A stretch of DNA of 64,000 nucleotides from Variovorax boronicumulans (GCF_030812215.1 NZ_JAUSSG010000007.1:124001-188000), one strand, 5' to 3'. Shown: positions 28,058 to 39,085, numbered from the stretch's first letter. The notes: generated from the letters alone by a model not told the origin. Translations and numbers: made by a program.

Positions 28058-28558
28058 ATGCTGATCGTTCTTTCAGGCTTGCCCGGTTCGGGCAAGACCA
28101 CGGTCGCGCGCGAACTCGTGGCGCGGCTTTCGGCCGTCTATCTGCGCATCGATGCCATCGAGCAGGCGCTGGTGTCGGCGAAGGTGCTGGCCGGGGAGGT
28201 CGGGCCCGCGGGCTACGAGGTCGCCTATGCGCTTGCGCGCTCCAACCTTGCGCTTGGCCTCACGGTGGTGGCCGATTGCGTCAACCCGTTGCCAGTCACG
28301 CGCGAGGCGTGGCGCGCGGTCGCGGCAGGCGCCTCGTCGCGCCTGCTGGAGGTGGAGATCGTCTGTTCGGATACAGCGGAACACCGTCGGCGCATAGCGC
28401 ATCGCGAGGCCGACATTCCGGGGCACGTGCTGCCCGATTGGCCGTCGGTGCTGCGGCACGACTACGCGCCATGGACCACGGAACGCCTGCTCATCGATAC
28501 GGCCATCGTCAGCGCAGCCGATGCGGCGCAGCGCATCGCAGCAGCGGCCCGCGCCTGA
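28058..28558 (+). CDS. AAA-type P-loop kinase (small nucleotide/sugar kinase-like)
   Basis: 166 residues with Walker A GLPGSGKTTV at 7-16, a substrate-binding YLRIDAIEQAL segment and the basic lid AEHRRRIAHRE. Resembles the AAA_33/zeta-toxin-chloramphenicol-phosphotransferase-type kinase group (COG0645). Phosphoryl acceptor unknown. The preceding 65-residue ORF may be coupled. No antitoxin-like partner was recognised. Confidence 0.8.
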   Translation: MLIVLSGLPGSGKTTVARELVARLSAVYLRIDAIEQALVSAKVLAGEVGPAGYEVAYALARSNLALGLTVVADCVNPLPVTREAWRAVAAGASSRLLEVEIVCSDTAEHRRRIAHREADIPGHVLPDWPSVLRHDYAPWTTERLLIDTAIVSAADAAQRIAAAARA

Positions 28559-28569
28559 ACAGTATGCAG

Positions 28570-28579
28570 ATATCGATAT
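28570..28579. promoter_or_regulatory. AT-rich palindrome before the sulfur operon
   Basis: ATATCGATAT lies in a locally AT-rich stretch about 80 bases before the first monooxygenase gene, where the operon promoter should be. No clear -35/-10 pair was identified; candidate regulator site only. Confidence 0.3.
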
Positions 28580-28658
28580 AGGAAATCAGCGCAAGCGGTG
28601 CGCACGATGCCCAAGAGAATTCGCAGCAATTCCTTCAAAGGCGTCATTGCTGCACACC

Positions 28659-29663
28659 GTGTCCTATTCGCTGTCCCTGCTCGACAAGAGCCTGATCCCC
28701 GAGGGCGCCGATGCCGCCCAAGCGTTCCAGCACACGATTGCGCTCGCCCAAAGCGCCGAGCGCCTGGGCTATCGCCGCTACTGGCTCGCGGAGCATCACG
28801 GCAATCGCGGCTATGCGGGTTCGGCGCCCGAAGTGCTGGCCTCGCACCTGCTTGCCAAGACTTCGCGCATCCGCGTCGGCACGGGCGGCGTCATGCTTCA
28901 GCACTACAGCCCCTTCAAGGTCGCGGAGACCTTTCGGGTGCTGGCCTCGCTCGCACCGGGCCGCGTGGACCTGGGCGTCGGCAAGGCGCCCGGCGGGCTG
29001 CCGCTGACCAGCAAGGCGCTGCAGTGGCTGCACGATCCGGTGAAGAAGAAGGAAGACTTCGCAGTCCGCCTCGCCGAGCTCGATGCGTTCCTGCATGACG
29101 GCGTTGCCGCGGACCATGCGCTGGCCGGCGCGGTCGCCACGCCGAACCCGCCACAGTTGCCGCAGTGTGTGCTGCTCGGCGGCACGCCCGAGAGTGCGCT
29201 GCTCGCGGCGCGTCTCGGCTGGGAGTTCGTCTATGCCGGGCACTTCAACGGCGACCCGGTGAACATCGGGCAATCCATCGAGGCTTACCGCTCGGCCACC
29301 GGCCGCGCGCCCTTGCTCGCGCTCTTCGCCTTCGCGGCCGAGACGCATGAGAAGGCCGCCGAACTCGTCGGTGCGCTGCGCAGCTTCAAGGTGCACCTGC
29401 CCAGCGGCCAGAGCGTGAACCTCGGGAGCCTCGAGGCCGCCGCCGAATTCGCGCGGCAGGCCGGCGTGACCGACTACCGCACCGAGGAGCGGCGCCCGCA
29501 TGTGATCGCGGGCACGGCCGACGAGGTGCGCGACGAACTCGATGCGCTGAGCGAGCGCTACGGCATCGAGGAGTTCGTCATCGACATCCCCGTGGCCGGT
29601 TTCGCCGAGCGCGCCACCGCCGTGGAGCTGCTGGCGCAGGCGCGCGAACCCGCGCTGGCCTGA
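28659..29663 (+). CDS. Luciferase-like flavin-dependent oxidoreductase (MsnO8 type)
   Basis: 334-residue LLM-class enzyme using FMNH2 or F420-like flavin and oxygen. Typical opening SLLDKSLIPEG, then RYWLAEHHGNRGYAGSAPEV and VGTGGVMLQHYSPFKVAE; ends with a family EFVIDIPV segment. GTG at 28659 gives the family-like N-terminus; an in-frame TTG at 28647 has a better AAAGG ribosome site, so the start is uncertain by four residues. First gene of a co-directional run (to 36386) with transport and acetyltransferase genes. Confidence 0.87.
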   Translation: MSYSLSLLDKSLIPEGADAAQAFQHTIALAQSAERLGYRRYWLAEHHGNRGYAGSAPEVLASHLLAKTSRIRVGTGGVMLQHYSPFKVAETFRVLASLAPGRVDLGVGKAPGGLPLTSKALQWLHDPVKKKEDFAVRLAELDAFLHDGVAADHALAGAVATPNPPQLPQCVLLGGTPESALLAARLGWEFVYAGHFNGDPVNIGQSIEAYRSATGRAPLLALFAFAAETHEKAAELVGALRSFKVHLPSGQSVNLGSLEAAAEFARQAGVTDYRTEERRPHVIAGTADEVRDELDALSERYGIEEFVIDIPVAGFAERATAVELLAQAREPALA

Positions 29664-29708
29664 GCTTTTTCTCTTTTTTCCTTTCCACCTCCAGAAGAGC
29701 ACATCGCG

Positions 29709-31046
29709 ATGAGCAACATCAAGTTCGGCGTCATGCTGCAAGGTGCCGGCAGCCACATGAATTCCTGGAAGCATCCGGGCGGTCCGGCCGATGCCAGCGT
29801 CAACCTCGACTTCTTCGTGCGCACCGCGAAGAAGGCCGAGGACGCCGGCATCGCCTTCGCCTTCGTGGCGGATGGGCTCTACATCAACGAGAAGTCGATC
29901 CCGCATTTCCTCAACCGCTTCGAGCCGATCTCGATCCTGTCGGCGCTCGCGACCGTCACCTCGAAGATCGGCCTCGCGGGCACCGTCTCCAGCTCGTACA
30001 GTGATCCGTTCACGGTGGCGCGCCAGTTCGCCTCGCTCGACCTCATCAGCGGTGGGCGCGCGGGCTGGAACGTGGTGACCACGCCGCTCGAAGGCAGCGC
30101 GAAGAACTACAGCCGCAACCATCCCGAGCATGCGCTGCGCTACGAGATCGCCGACGAGTACCTCGCCGTCACGCAAGGGCTGTGGGACAGCTGGGACGAA
30201 GATGCCTTCGTGCGCAACCGCGAGACCGGCCAGTTCTTCGACCGCGAGAAGCTGCACACGCTGGACCACAAGGGCCGCTTCTTCCAGGTGGCGGGGCCGC
30301 TGAACATCCAGCGCTCGCCGCAGGGGCAGCCGGTGATCTTCCAGGCCGGTTCCTCGGATGCGGGCGTGGGCCTTGCCGGCAAATACGCGGACGCGGTGTT
30401 CACCCATTCGCCCTCGATCGAAGAAACGCGCGCCTTTCTCAAGCAGGTGAAGGCCAGCGCGGTGGCGCAGGGCCGTCAGGCCGACGACGTGAAGATCTTT
30501 CCCGGCATCGGCCCCGTCGTCGCGGCCACCGAGGAAGAGGCCGAGGCCAAGTACCGCGCCATCCGCGAACTGCTGACCATCGAGGAGGCGCTGGCCTATC
30601 TGGGTCGCTTCTTCGATCACCACGACTTCAGCCAGTACCCGCTGGACGAAGCCTTCCCCGAGCTGGGCGAGATCGGCCGCAACAGCTTCCGCTCGACCAC
30701 CGACCGCATCAAGGCCAAGGCGAAGGCCGGCGGCCAGACCTTGCGCGAGGTGGCGCTCGAAGTCGCGACGCCGCGCACGCAGTTCGTGGGCACCGGCGAG
30801 CGCATTGCCGATGAAATCATCCGGTGGGTGGACGAGGGCGCGGCCGACGGCTTCATCCTCGGCTTCCCGGTGCTGGGGCAGGGGCTGGACGACTTCATCG
30901 AGTTCGTGATTCCCGTCCTGGAGGCACGCGGCCGCTACCAGCGCGAGCTGCCGGGGCAGACCTTGCGCGACCACCTCGGGCTGCCGCGCAAGGCGAGCCG
31001 CTATGCAGCGGCCAGCGATGCCGACACCACGCGAAAGGCCGCGTGA
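29709..31046 (+). CDS. NtaA/SnaA/DszA-family FMNH2-dependent monooxygenase
   Basis: 445-residue class C flavin monooxygenase. Family marks: WNVVTTPLEGSAKNY, PVIFQAGSSDAG and SGGRAGWN. This family includes nitrilotriacetate and dibenzothiophene-sulfone monooxygenases and the Bacillus enzymes YxeK/YtnJ that cleave N-acetylated S-substituted cysteines. Followed directly by a GNAT acetyltransferase (TGATG overlap) and an amino-acid ABC transporter, the same company YxeK and YtnJ keep. Predicted role: oxidative C-S cleavage of an N-acetylated cysteine derivative (inference). Confidence 0.9.
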   Translation: MSNIKFGVMLQGAGSHMNSWKHPGGPADASVNLDFFVRTAKKAEDAGIAFAFVADGLYINEKSIPHFLNRFEPISILSALATVTSKIGLAGTVSSSYSDPFTVARQFASLDLISGGRAGWNVVTTPLEGSAKNYSRNHPEHALRYEIADEYLAVTQGLWDSWDEDAFVRNRETGQFFDREKLHTLDHKGRFFQVAGPLNIQRSPQGQPVIFQAGSSDAGVGLAGKYADAVFTHSPSIEETRAFLKQVKASAVAQGRQADDVKIFPGIGPVVAATEEEAEAKYRAIRELLTIEEALAYLGRFFDHHDFSQYPLDEAFPELGEIGRNSFRSTTDRIKAKAKAGGQTLREVALEVATPRTQFVGTGERIADEIIRWVDEGAADGFILGFPVLGQGLDDFIEFVIPVLEARGRYQRELPGQTLRDHLGLPRKASRYAAASDADTTRKAA

Positions 31047-31578
31047 TGAGCGAACTGTTCGTCTACACCACGCCGCTCGATCCCCTTGCCCAGCCGCTGG
31101 TGGAGGGCCTGACCTTCGAGTACGACAGCCGCTACGGCGATGTGCTGCGCGAGCCCGGCGCACCGCGCGAGATGGACCGCTATCCGCCCGAGGTGTTCGC
31201 ACCGCCGCACGGCAACTTCGTGCTGCTGCTGCGCGACGGCATCGCCATCGGCGGCGGCGCCTTCATGCGGCATGACGAGCGCACCGCCGAACTCAAGCGC
31301 GTGTGGACGCGCACCGACCTGCGCCGGCAGGGCCTCGCGAGCAAGGTGCTGCTGGAGCTGGAAGCCCAGGTGCGGCGCCAGGGCTACGAGCGTATCTACC
31401 TCACGACGGGCTTTCGCCAGCCCGAGGCCGTGGGCCTGTACCGCGGCCATGGCTACACCGCACTGTTCGAAGAGGCGGCGGACCCCGAGGTGCCGCGCAA
31501 GCTGCCGTTCGAAAAGCACCTGGTGGCGCCGCGCCATCAGGCCCGGGCCGCCGAGGCATTGAGCGAGGCGGTACAGCG

Positions 31579-31582
<4 letters not shown>
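31046..31582 (+). CDS. GNAT-family N-acetyltransferase
   Basis: 178 residues; acetyl-CoA-binding motif A is visible as VWTRTDLRRQGLASKVLLEL, followed by the YERIYLTTGFRQPEAVGLYR segment. Its ATG overlaps the stop of the monooxygenase and its stop overlaps the start of the transporter gene, so all three are coupled. By analogy with Bacillus YxeL/YtmI it may acetylate the amino group of an imported S-modified cysteine before oxidation; a general detoxification role is possible. Confidence 0.87.
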
Positions 31583-33417
<1,835 letters not shown>

Positions 33418-33449
33418 TTCTTTCTTTTCCCCTGACCGAAGTCCTTCCC

Positions 33450-34382
33450 ATGATCCATCGCAAGAACATCCTCTCCGCGCTCCTGGGCGCCGTCATGCTG
33501 CTGCCCCTGGCGGCATCGGCCCAGCGAGCTGCAGCCGCCGACGACCTGAGCCCGGAACAGGCCAGCCGCCCGCGTTCGCAGAAGGTGGAAGAGGCCGTCA
33601 GGCTCGCCAAGGATTTCAAGTTCCTGAAGGAGGGCGTGCTGGTCGTCGGCACCACCACGGGACGGCTGCCGCTGGCGGCGTACGCCACCGACACGAAGAC
33701 GCCCGTGGGCAATGCCCCCGACATCGCACAGCTCGTGGCCGACAGCCTGGGCCGCAAGCTCGAGCTGGTCTCCACCGTCTGGGCCGACTGGCCGCTGGGG
33801 CTGCAGTCGGGCAAGTTCGACGTGGTGGTGTCCAACGTGACCGTGACCGAGGAGCGCAAGGAGAAATTCGACTTCTCCACCTACCGCAACGACCAGCTGG
33901 GCATCTACGTGAAGTCCGACAGCAAGCTCGGCGCGATCAAGGAGCCGAAGGACATCGCGGGGCTCAAGCTCATCGTGTCGGCCAGCACGAACCAGGAGCA
34001 GATCCTGCTGCGCTGGAACAAGCAGAACATCGCTGCCGGGCTGAAGCCCGTGGAAATCCAGTACTACGACGACGATGTGGTGCAGCGCCTCGCGCTCCAG
34101 TCGGGCCGCGCCGATGCGTACGTCGGCCCCAACGCCCTGGCGGCCTACGAGGCGCGCGACGGCAAGACGCGGCTTGCCGGCCTGGTCTCCGGTGGTTGGC
34201 CGCTGAATGCCGAGATCGCGGTCACCTCCCGCAAGGGCTCGGGCATTGCCGAGGCCATCACGGTGGCGCTGAATGCGCAGATCAAGAACGGCAACTACGC
34301 CAAGGCCCTGTCGCGCTGGAACCTGAGCTCCGAGGCCATCGAGGTGGCCCGCACCAATCCGCCGGGCCTGCCCAAGAACTGA
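33450..34382 (+). CDS. Polar amino-acid ABC transporter substrate-binding protein (first of two)
   Basis: 310 residues with a signal peptide (MIHRKNILSALLGAVMLL, cleavage near ASAQRAAA). Type II binding fold of the SBP_bac_3 family; VSNVTVTEERKEKFDFSTYR is characteristic. Very similar to the next protein (shared TNQE-ILL-W-QN-AAGLKP pattern), so the two arose by tandem duplication. Delivers substrate to the fusion permease at 31579. Confidence 0.9.
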   Translation: MIHRKNILSALLGAVMLLPLAASAQRAAAADDLSPEQASRPRSQKVEEAVRLAKDFKFLKEGVLVVGTTTGRLPLAAYATDTKTPVGNAPDIAQLVADSLGRKLELVSTVWADWPLGLQSGKFDVVVSNVTVTEERKEKFDFSTYRNDQLGIYVKSDSKLGAIKEPKDIAGLKLIVSASTNQEQILLRWNKQNIAAGLKPVEIQYYDDDVVQRLALQSGRADAYVGPNALAAYEARDGKTRLAGLVSGGWPLNAEIAVTSRKGSGIAEAITVALNAQIKNGNYAKALSRWNLSSEAIEVARTNPPGLPKN

Positions 34383-34395
34383 GGCCGAAGCGACC

Positions 34396-35322
34396 ATGTC
34401 TTTCAAGACCCAAGTGGGCGCGCTGGTCGCCTTCGGCCTGATCGCCGCAACGACGGTGCATGCCGCCGACAAGTTCGACTTCAGCCCCGAGCAGAAGGGC
34501 CGCCTGCACACGACCAAGGACGCCGAGGCGGTCGGCGCCATTCCGCCGGGCTTCAAGTTCATGAAGGAGGGCGTGCTGACCATCGCGATCGCGCCGTTCG
34601 CACCGCCCATCTCCACCTACGCCACCGATGCGAAAACCGTCGTCGGCTTCGACCCCGACTTCGCGCACCTCATTGCCGAATCGCTGGGCCTGAAGCTCGA
34701 ACTGCAGCCCGTCGCCTGGCCCGACTGGCCGCTGGGTCTCGCCTCAGGCAAGTACGACGCGGTGATCTCCAACGTGGGCGTGACCGAGCAGCGCAAGGAG
34801 AAGTTCGACTTCTCCACCTACCGGCTCGGCCTGCACGGCTTCTATGTGCGCACCGACAGCGCCATCAAGTCCATCAGGGAGCCGAAGGACGTGGCGGGCC
34901 TGAAGCTCACGACCGGCGCCGGCACGAACCAGGAGCGCATCCTGCTCGAATGGGACCGCCAGAACGTGGCCGCAGGCCTGAAGCCGGTCGCGATCCAGTA
35001 CTTCGACGACGACGTGACCCGCTGGCTGGCGGTGACCACGAAACGCGTCGATGCCAACTTCAACCCCAACGCGCCGCAGGCCTACGAGGCGGCGAAGAAC
35101 GGGCAGCTGCGGCTGGTCGGCACGGTGAATGCGGGCTGGCCGCTGAAGTCCGACGTGGCGATTGCCACGCGCAAGGGCAGCGGCCTTGCGGCGGCGCTGA
35201 GCGTTGCGGCCAACAACCTGATCCGCAGCGGCACCTACGGCAAGGCGCTCGCGCGCTGGAGCCTCACGGAAGAGGCGCTGCCCAAGTCCGAGATCAATCC
35301 CCCGGGCTTGCCCAAGTTCTGA
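34396..35322 (+). CDS. Polar amino-acid ABC transporter substrate-binding protein (second of two)
   Basis: 308 residues, signal peptide ending AATTVHAAD. Tandem paralogue of the protein at 33450, starting 13 bases after it; same SNVGVTEQRKEKFDFSTYR core and NPPGLPK C-terminus. Diverged ligand-site residues (e.g. VGPNALAAYEA there versus FNPNAPQAYEA here) suggest a different but related ligand entering by the same permease. Confidence 0.9.
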   Translation: MSFKTQVGALVAFGLIAATTVHAADKFDFSPEQKGRLHTTKDAEAVGAIPPGFKFMKEGVLTIAIAPFAPPISTYATDAKTVVGFDPDFAHLIAESLGLKLELQPVAWPDWPLGLASGKYDAVISNVGVTEQRKEKFDFSTYRLGLHGFYVRTDSAIKSIREPKDVAGLKLTTGAGTNQERILLEWDRQNVAAGLKPVAIQYFDDDVTRWLAVTTKRVDANFNPNAPQAYEAAKNGQLRLVGTVNAGWPLKSDVAIATRKGSGLAAALSVAANNLIRSGTYGKALARWSLTEEALPKSEINPPGLPKF

Positions 35323-35342
35323 AGAAGAAGGAGGGCGGCACC

Positions 35343-36386
35343 GTGGCCATCCATCACATCGGTTTTCTGACGCCCGGCAACTACGCCGAGGCCGACCCGC
35401 TGGCCGGCCTCGAGGCGGCGCTGAAGCTCTTCGAGTTCGGCGAGCGGCGCGGCTTCGACAGCGCCTGGGTGCGGCAGCGGCACCTGGAGCGCGGCGTGTC
35501 GTCGGCCACGACCATCCTGGCGGCCGCGACGCAGCGCACGCGCCGCGTCGAACTGGGCGCCGCGGTGATCCAGATGGGCTATGAAAACCCGTTCCGCCTC
35601 GCCGAGGACCTGGCCACCGTCGACGTGCTCTCGCGCGGCCGACTGCAGGTGGGCCTGAGCGCGGGCGTGCCGCCACATGGCGCGCTGCTGGGGAGCCGCC
35701 TCTACGACGCGGCGCCGAACACCATCGACTTCACGCACAAGCGCGTGGCGCGCCTGCGGGCCAACCTCGAAGACGTGCTGCTCGGCGACGAGAACACGTT
35801 TGTCGAGTCGGCCGGCGGTCGCGTGCGTCCGCGCGTGCAGCCCTATGCACCAGGGCTGATCGACCGGCTCTGGTACGGCGGCGGATCGCCGCGCTCGGCC
35901 GAATGGGCGGGGCGCAACGGCTTCAACCTGCTGCTGGGCAACGTGCTCTCGGGCGAGCACACGGACGATTTCCTGCAGGCGCAGTCGGCCCTCATCGAGC
36001 GCTACCGCGCGAGCGAGGCCGGGCTGCGCGCGGGCAGGGTGGCGCTGGGCCGCGTGATCGTGCCGCTCGATGGCGCTGATGGGGCCACGCGAAGGCGCTA
36101 CCGCGAGTTCGCAGCGGGCCGCGTCGAACGCACGCTCACGCCGCAGGGCGAGCGGCGCACGCTCTTCGCCACGGACCTCGTAGGCTCGTCCGACGAAATC
36201 CTGGAGCGGCTGCGCAAGGACCCGGTGCTGCCGCAGGTGCGCGAACTGCGCGTGGAGCTGCCCTACAACTTCGCGAGCGAAGAGTACGAGCAGATATTGG
36301 ACGACCTCGCGCGCCGCATCGCGCCGGAGCTGGGATGGCATGCAAGGTCCGAGCCGGTGCGCGATCCCGCACTGCTGGCCGATTGA
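35343..36386 (+). CDS. Luciferase-like flavin-dependent oxidoreductase (third in the operon)
   Basis: 347 residues from a GTG with AAGGAGG 8-9 bases upstream. LLM family marks: GERRGFDSAWVRQRHLERGV, LGAAVIQMGYENPFRLAEDL and VDVLSRGRLQVGLSAGVPP. Distinct from the two monooxygenases at the head of the operon, so the unit carries three flavin enzymes. No NAD(P)H:FMN reductase is visible; reduced flavin must come from elsewhere. Last gene of the run; no terminator hairpin seen after it. Confidence 0.87.
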   Translation: MAIHHIGFLTPGNYAEADPLAGLEAALKLFEFGERRGFDSAWVRQRHLERGVSSATTILAAATQRTRRVELGAAVIQMGYENPFRLAEDLATVDVLSRGRLQVGLSAGVPPHGALLGSRLYDAAPNTIDFTHKRVARLRANLEDVLLGDENTFVESAGGRVRPRVQPYAPGLIDRLWYGGGSPRSAEWAGRNGFNLLLGNVLSGEHTDDFLQAQSALIERYRASEAGLRAGRVALGRVIVPLDGADGATRRRYREFAAGRVERTLTPQGERRTLFATDLVGSSDEILERLRKDPVLPQVRELRVELPYNFASEEYEQILDDLARRIAPELGWHARSEPVRDPALLAD

Positions 36387-36521
36387 TGCCGTTGCCCCTT
36401 TTTGTGCTGGGTGCATTCGCTGAATTGGTTATGGACTTATCGCAAACGCTTCGTTGGTGATCGGCGCGCGCTTGCCTAGAGTCCAGTCTCGTTTTTCATG
36501 TTCATTTACAAGGAGTTCCGC

Positions 36522-37472
36522 ATGTCGATTCTCAGCAGATGGTGGCGAGCCGCGTCCTTCGCCACGCTGACCTTCCTGGCCACCTCGCCCGTTGCGTTCG
36601 CGCAGGCATCGGCCGACGGCAGCGGCCCGCTCGTGTCGACCGAATGGCTCGAGAAGAATCTCAAGAACCCGAAGCTGCGCGTGATCGAGGTCAGCGTGAA
36701 CCCCGGCCTCTACGAGCGCGGCCACATCCCCGGCGCCGTCAATTTCTCGTGGCACAACGACCTGAACGACCGCGTGCGGCGCGACATCGTGAGCCAGGCC
36801 GATTTCGAGAAGCTGCTGTCCACCGCCGGCGTGGACAAGGACACCACCATCGTCCTGTACGGCGACAACAACAACTGGTTCGCCGCATGGGGCGCCTGGG
36901 TGTTCGACCAGTACGGCCTGTCGAACGTGAAGCTGCTCGATGGCGGCCGCAAGAAATGGGAGGCCGAGAACCGCGGCCTGGACAACCGCGCGCCCGAGTA
37001 CGCCGCCACCCGCTTCAAGGTGACGCAACCCAACCCGCAGATTCGCGCGCGGCTGGCCGACGTGCTGGCCGTGGCCGAGGGCAAGAGCGACACGAAGCTG
37101 GTCGACATCCGCTCGGCCGACGAGTACAGCGGCAAGATCTTCGCGCCCTCCGGAGCCGCCGAACTGGCGGTGCGCGCGGGCCACATCCCCGGTGCGGCCA
37201 ACGTGCCGTGGGGCCGCGCGGTGAATGAAGACGGCACCTTCAAGTCGGTTGCCGAGCTGAAGGCGCTGTATGCCGGCGTGGGCATCGACGGCAGCAAGCC
37301 GGCCATCACCTACTGCCGCATCGGCGAGCGTTCGAGCCACACCTGGTTCGCGCTCAACAGGATCCTTGGCTACAAGAACGTGCGCAACTACGACGGCTCG
37401 TGGACCGAATACGGCAACGCCGTCGGCGTGCCGGTCAACAACCCGAGCGGCACGGTCTGGGCTTCCAAGTGA
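36522..37472 (+). CDS. Periplasmic thiosulfate/3-mercaptopyruvate-type sulfurtransferase (two rhodanese domains)
   Basis: 316 residues from the ATG with AAGGAG 7 bases upstream; an in-frame ATG at 36498 lacks one. Signal peptide to about residue 28 (VAFAQA). Two rhodanese domains: the first (about 36-160) lacks the catalytic Cys (LYGDNNNW at that loop), the second (about 175-310) has Cys265 in CRIGERSS, a rhodanese loop. Transfers sulfane sulfur between donors and thiols. The downstream YeeE-type transporter suggests thiosulfate or sulfane-sulfur handling. Confidence 0.9.
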   Translation: MSILSRWWRAASFATLTFLATSPVAFAQASADGSGPLVSTEWLEKNLKNPKLRVIEVSVNPGLYERGHIPGAVNFSWHNDLNDRVRRDIVSQADFEKLLSTAGVDKDTTIVLYGDNNNWFAAWGAWVFDQYGLSNVKLLDGGRKKWEAENRGLDNRAPEYAATRFKVTQPNPQIRARLADVLAVAEGKSDTKLVDIRSADEYSGKIFAPSGAAELAVRAGHIPGAANVPWGRAVNEDGTFKSVAELKALYAGVGIDGSKPAITYCRIGERSSHTWFALNRILGYKNVRNYDGSWTEYGNAVGVPVNNPSGTVWASK

Positions 37473-37555
37473 TGGATTTCGAGGTGGGTTGACGGATGAG
37501 TTCGAGGTGAGTCGGAGTCGGGTTGTCTTCATCGCCAACTTGACGGACGACTTTT

Positions 37556-37582
37556 GGGCGGGCCTTCGGGCTCGCTTTTTTT
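37556..37582 (+). terminator. Intrinsic terminator after sulfurtransferase
   Basis: GCGGGCC (37558-37564), UUCG tetraloop, GGCTCGC (37569-37575; one G-U pair), then seven T. A textbook terminator only 20 bases before the next ATG, so the YeeE gene must depend on read-through or on a promoter that overlaps this element. Confidence 0.82.
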
Positions 37583-37602
37583 ATGGATGTGCCGGAGGGG
37601 AC

Positions 37603-38820
37603 ATGACTACTTCATCGCTTTCACTTTCCCGCGCCGGCCTCGTCGCGGCAACCGCGACGCTGCTGCTCGTCGCTGCCGGCGTGCACCTGCTCGGCGAACG
37701 CAGCGGCGGCCGGGCGCTCGCGTTCGCACTCGGGCTGGGCGCCGTGCTCGGCGTGGTGCTGCAGCGTTCACGCTTCTGCTTCTATTGCCATGCGCGCGAC
37801 TACTTCGAGGGCGGCGATGCACGCGGGCTGCTCGCCATCGTGGCCGCGCTCGCGGTCGGCACGGTGGGCATGCACGTCGTCATGACGGGCTGGCTGCCGG
37901 TGCCGCAGCCGGGGCGCCTGCCGCCCGATGCGCACATCGGACCGGTGAGCTGGGCGCTGGTGCTCGCGGGCCTGGCCTTCGGCGCGGGCATGGTGGTTTC
38001 GGGCTCGTGCATCAGCGCGCACTGGTACCGGTTGGGCGAAGGCTCGCCGACCGCGCCGTTCGCGCTGCTGGGGGCCGCCGGTGGTTTTCTGCTGGGCTTC
38101 AACAGCTGGAACTGGCTCTACAGCGCCACCATCGCCACTGCGCCGGTGGTGTGGCTGCCGCATCACCTGGGCTACGCGGGGTCGGCGGTGCTGCAGCTCG
38201 CGTTGCTTGGCGTACTAAGCGCCGTGCTCTGGCGACGGTTGCCCACGCCCGAAGCACCGGCAACGACGCCTCGCAGCTTTGCCGCGGCGCTGCGCGGCCT
38301 GCTGCAAGGACGCTGGGCCTATGGATGGGGCGGCATCGTGGTCGGCGCCATCGCGGTGATCGTGGTGCTGCGGCTGCGCCCGCTGGGCGTGACGGCCGCG
38401 CTGGGCAGCGCCGCGCGTGATCTCGGAAATGCACAAGGCCTGCTGCCGCAGCGGCTGGACGGGCTCGACGGCTTCGGCGGCTGCGTCACCGCCGTGGTCG
38501 AGAGCCTCTGGCAGACGCCCAATGCATTGCTGATCGGCGGCATTGTGGCCGGCGCACTGGCTGCGGCGCTCGCAAGCGGACAGTTCAAGCCCGCATGGCC
38601 GAAGCCGGGCCAGGTCGCGCGCGGCCTGGGCGGTGGCGTGCTGTTGGGGTGGGGTGCGATGACCGGCCTTGGCTGCACGGTCGGCAACCTGCTTTCCGGC
38701 ACCATGGCCGGTGCGCTGTCGGGCTGGGTGTTCGGTGCGAGCGTGCTGTTCGCGGTGTGGGCGGGACTGCGCGTACGCCGGGTCCGGGCCGCGGCGGGTG
38801 CACTCAATCGCGGTCGATGA
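37603..38820 (+). CDS. YeeE/YedE-family sulfur (thiosulfate) transporter
   Basis: 405 residues, about ten hydrophobic segments. The family's paired cysteine motifs occur at RSRFCFYCHARDYF, GSCISAHWYRLGEG and TGLGCTVGNLLSGT; in TsuA these cysteines hand thiosulfate across the membrane. GGAGGGG lies 4-9 bases before the ATG. Together with the upstream sulfurtransferase it makes a thiosulfate/sulfane import pair. A YedE selenium role is possible, but no SelD/SirA-like neighbour supports it. Confidence 0.9.
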   Translation: MTTSSLSLSRAGLVAATATLLLVAAGVHLLGERSGGRALAFALGLGAVLGVVLQRSRFCFYCHARDYFEGGDARGLLAIVAALAVGTVGMHVVMTGWLPVPQPGRLPPDAHIGPVSWALVLAGLAFGAGMVVSGSCISAHWYRLGEGSPTAPFALLGAAGGFLLGFNSWNWLYSATIATAPVVWLPHHLGYAGSAVLQLALLGVLSAVLWRRLPTPEAPATTPRSFAAALRGLLQGRWAYGWGGIVVGAIAVIVVLRLRPLGVTAALGSAARDLGNAQGLLPQRLDGLDGFGGCVTAVVESLWQTPNALLIGGIVAGALAAALASGQFKPAWPKPGQVARGLGGGVLLGWGAMTGLGCTVGNLLSGTMAGALSGWVFGASVLFAVWAGLRVRRVRAAAGALNRGR

Positions 38821-39049
38821 AGACGCCCGCGCACAGCGCGATGCCGACGACGTAGAGCAACCAGGTCCACGGCACCGCATAGGGGTAGAACATCAGCGCC
38901 ACGCCGAGCCATTTGCTGCGCCGCCGGCCGGAACGCTTGCCATACCTGTACGCCGCGATGCCGGCGAGGCCGAACAGCACGGCACCGAGGATGTAGGCCG
39001 GGCTCGGCAGGGTGATGCCGAGCGATTGCAGTGCTTGCAAGTTGTCCAT
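38804..39049 (-). CDS. Small two-helix membrane protein of unknown function
   Basis: 81 residues with hydrophobic segments about 19-35 (AYILGAVLFGLAGIAAY) and 52-75 (FYPYAVPWTWLLYVVGIALC) separated by a basic loop RYGKRSGRRRSKW, predicting an in-plane hairpin with a cytosolic basic turn. The 3' end overlaps the convergent YeeE gene by 17 bases. Not recognised as a named family but resembles conserved hypothetical proteins of Comamonadaceae. Confidence 0.7.
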   Translation of the reverse strand: MDNLQALQSLGITLPSPAYILGAVLFGLAGIAAYRYGKRSGRRRSKWLGVALMFYPYAVPWTWLLYVVGIALCAGVFIDRD

Positions 39050-39085
39050 GGCGGGTGGGGGTGGTGTGGGACGGGCCTGCTCTGA

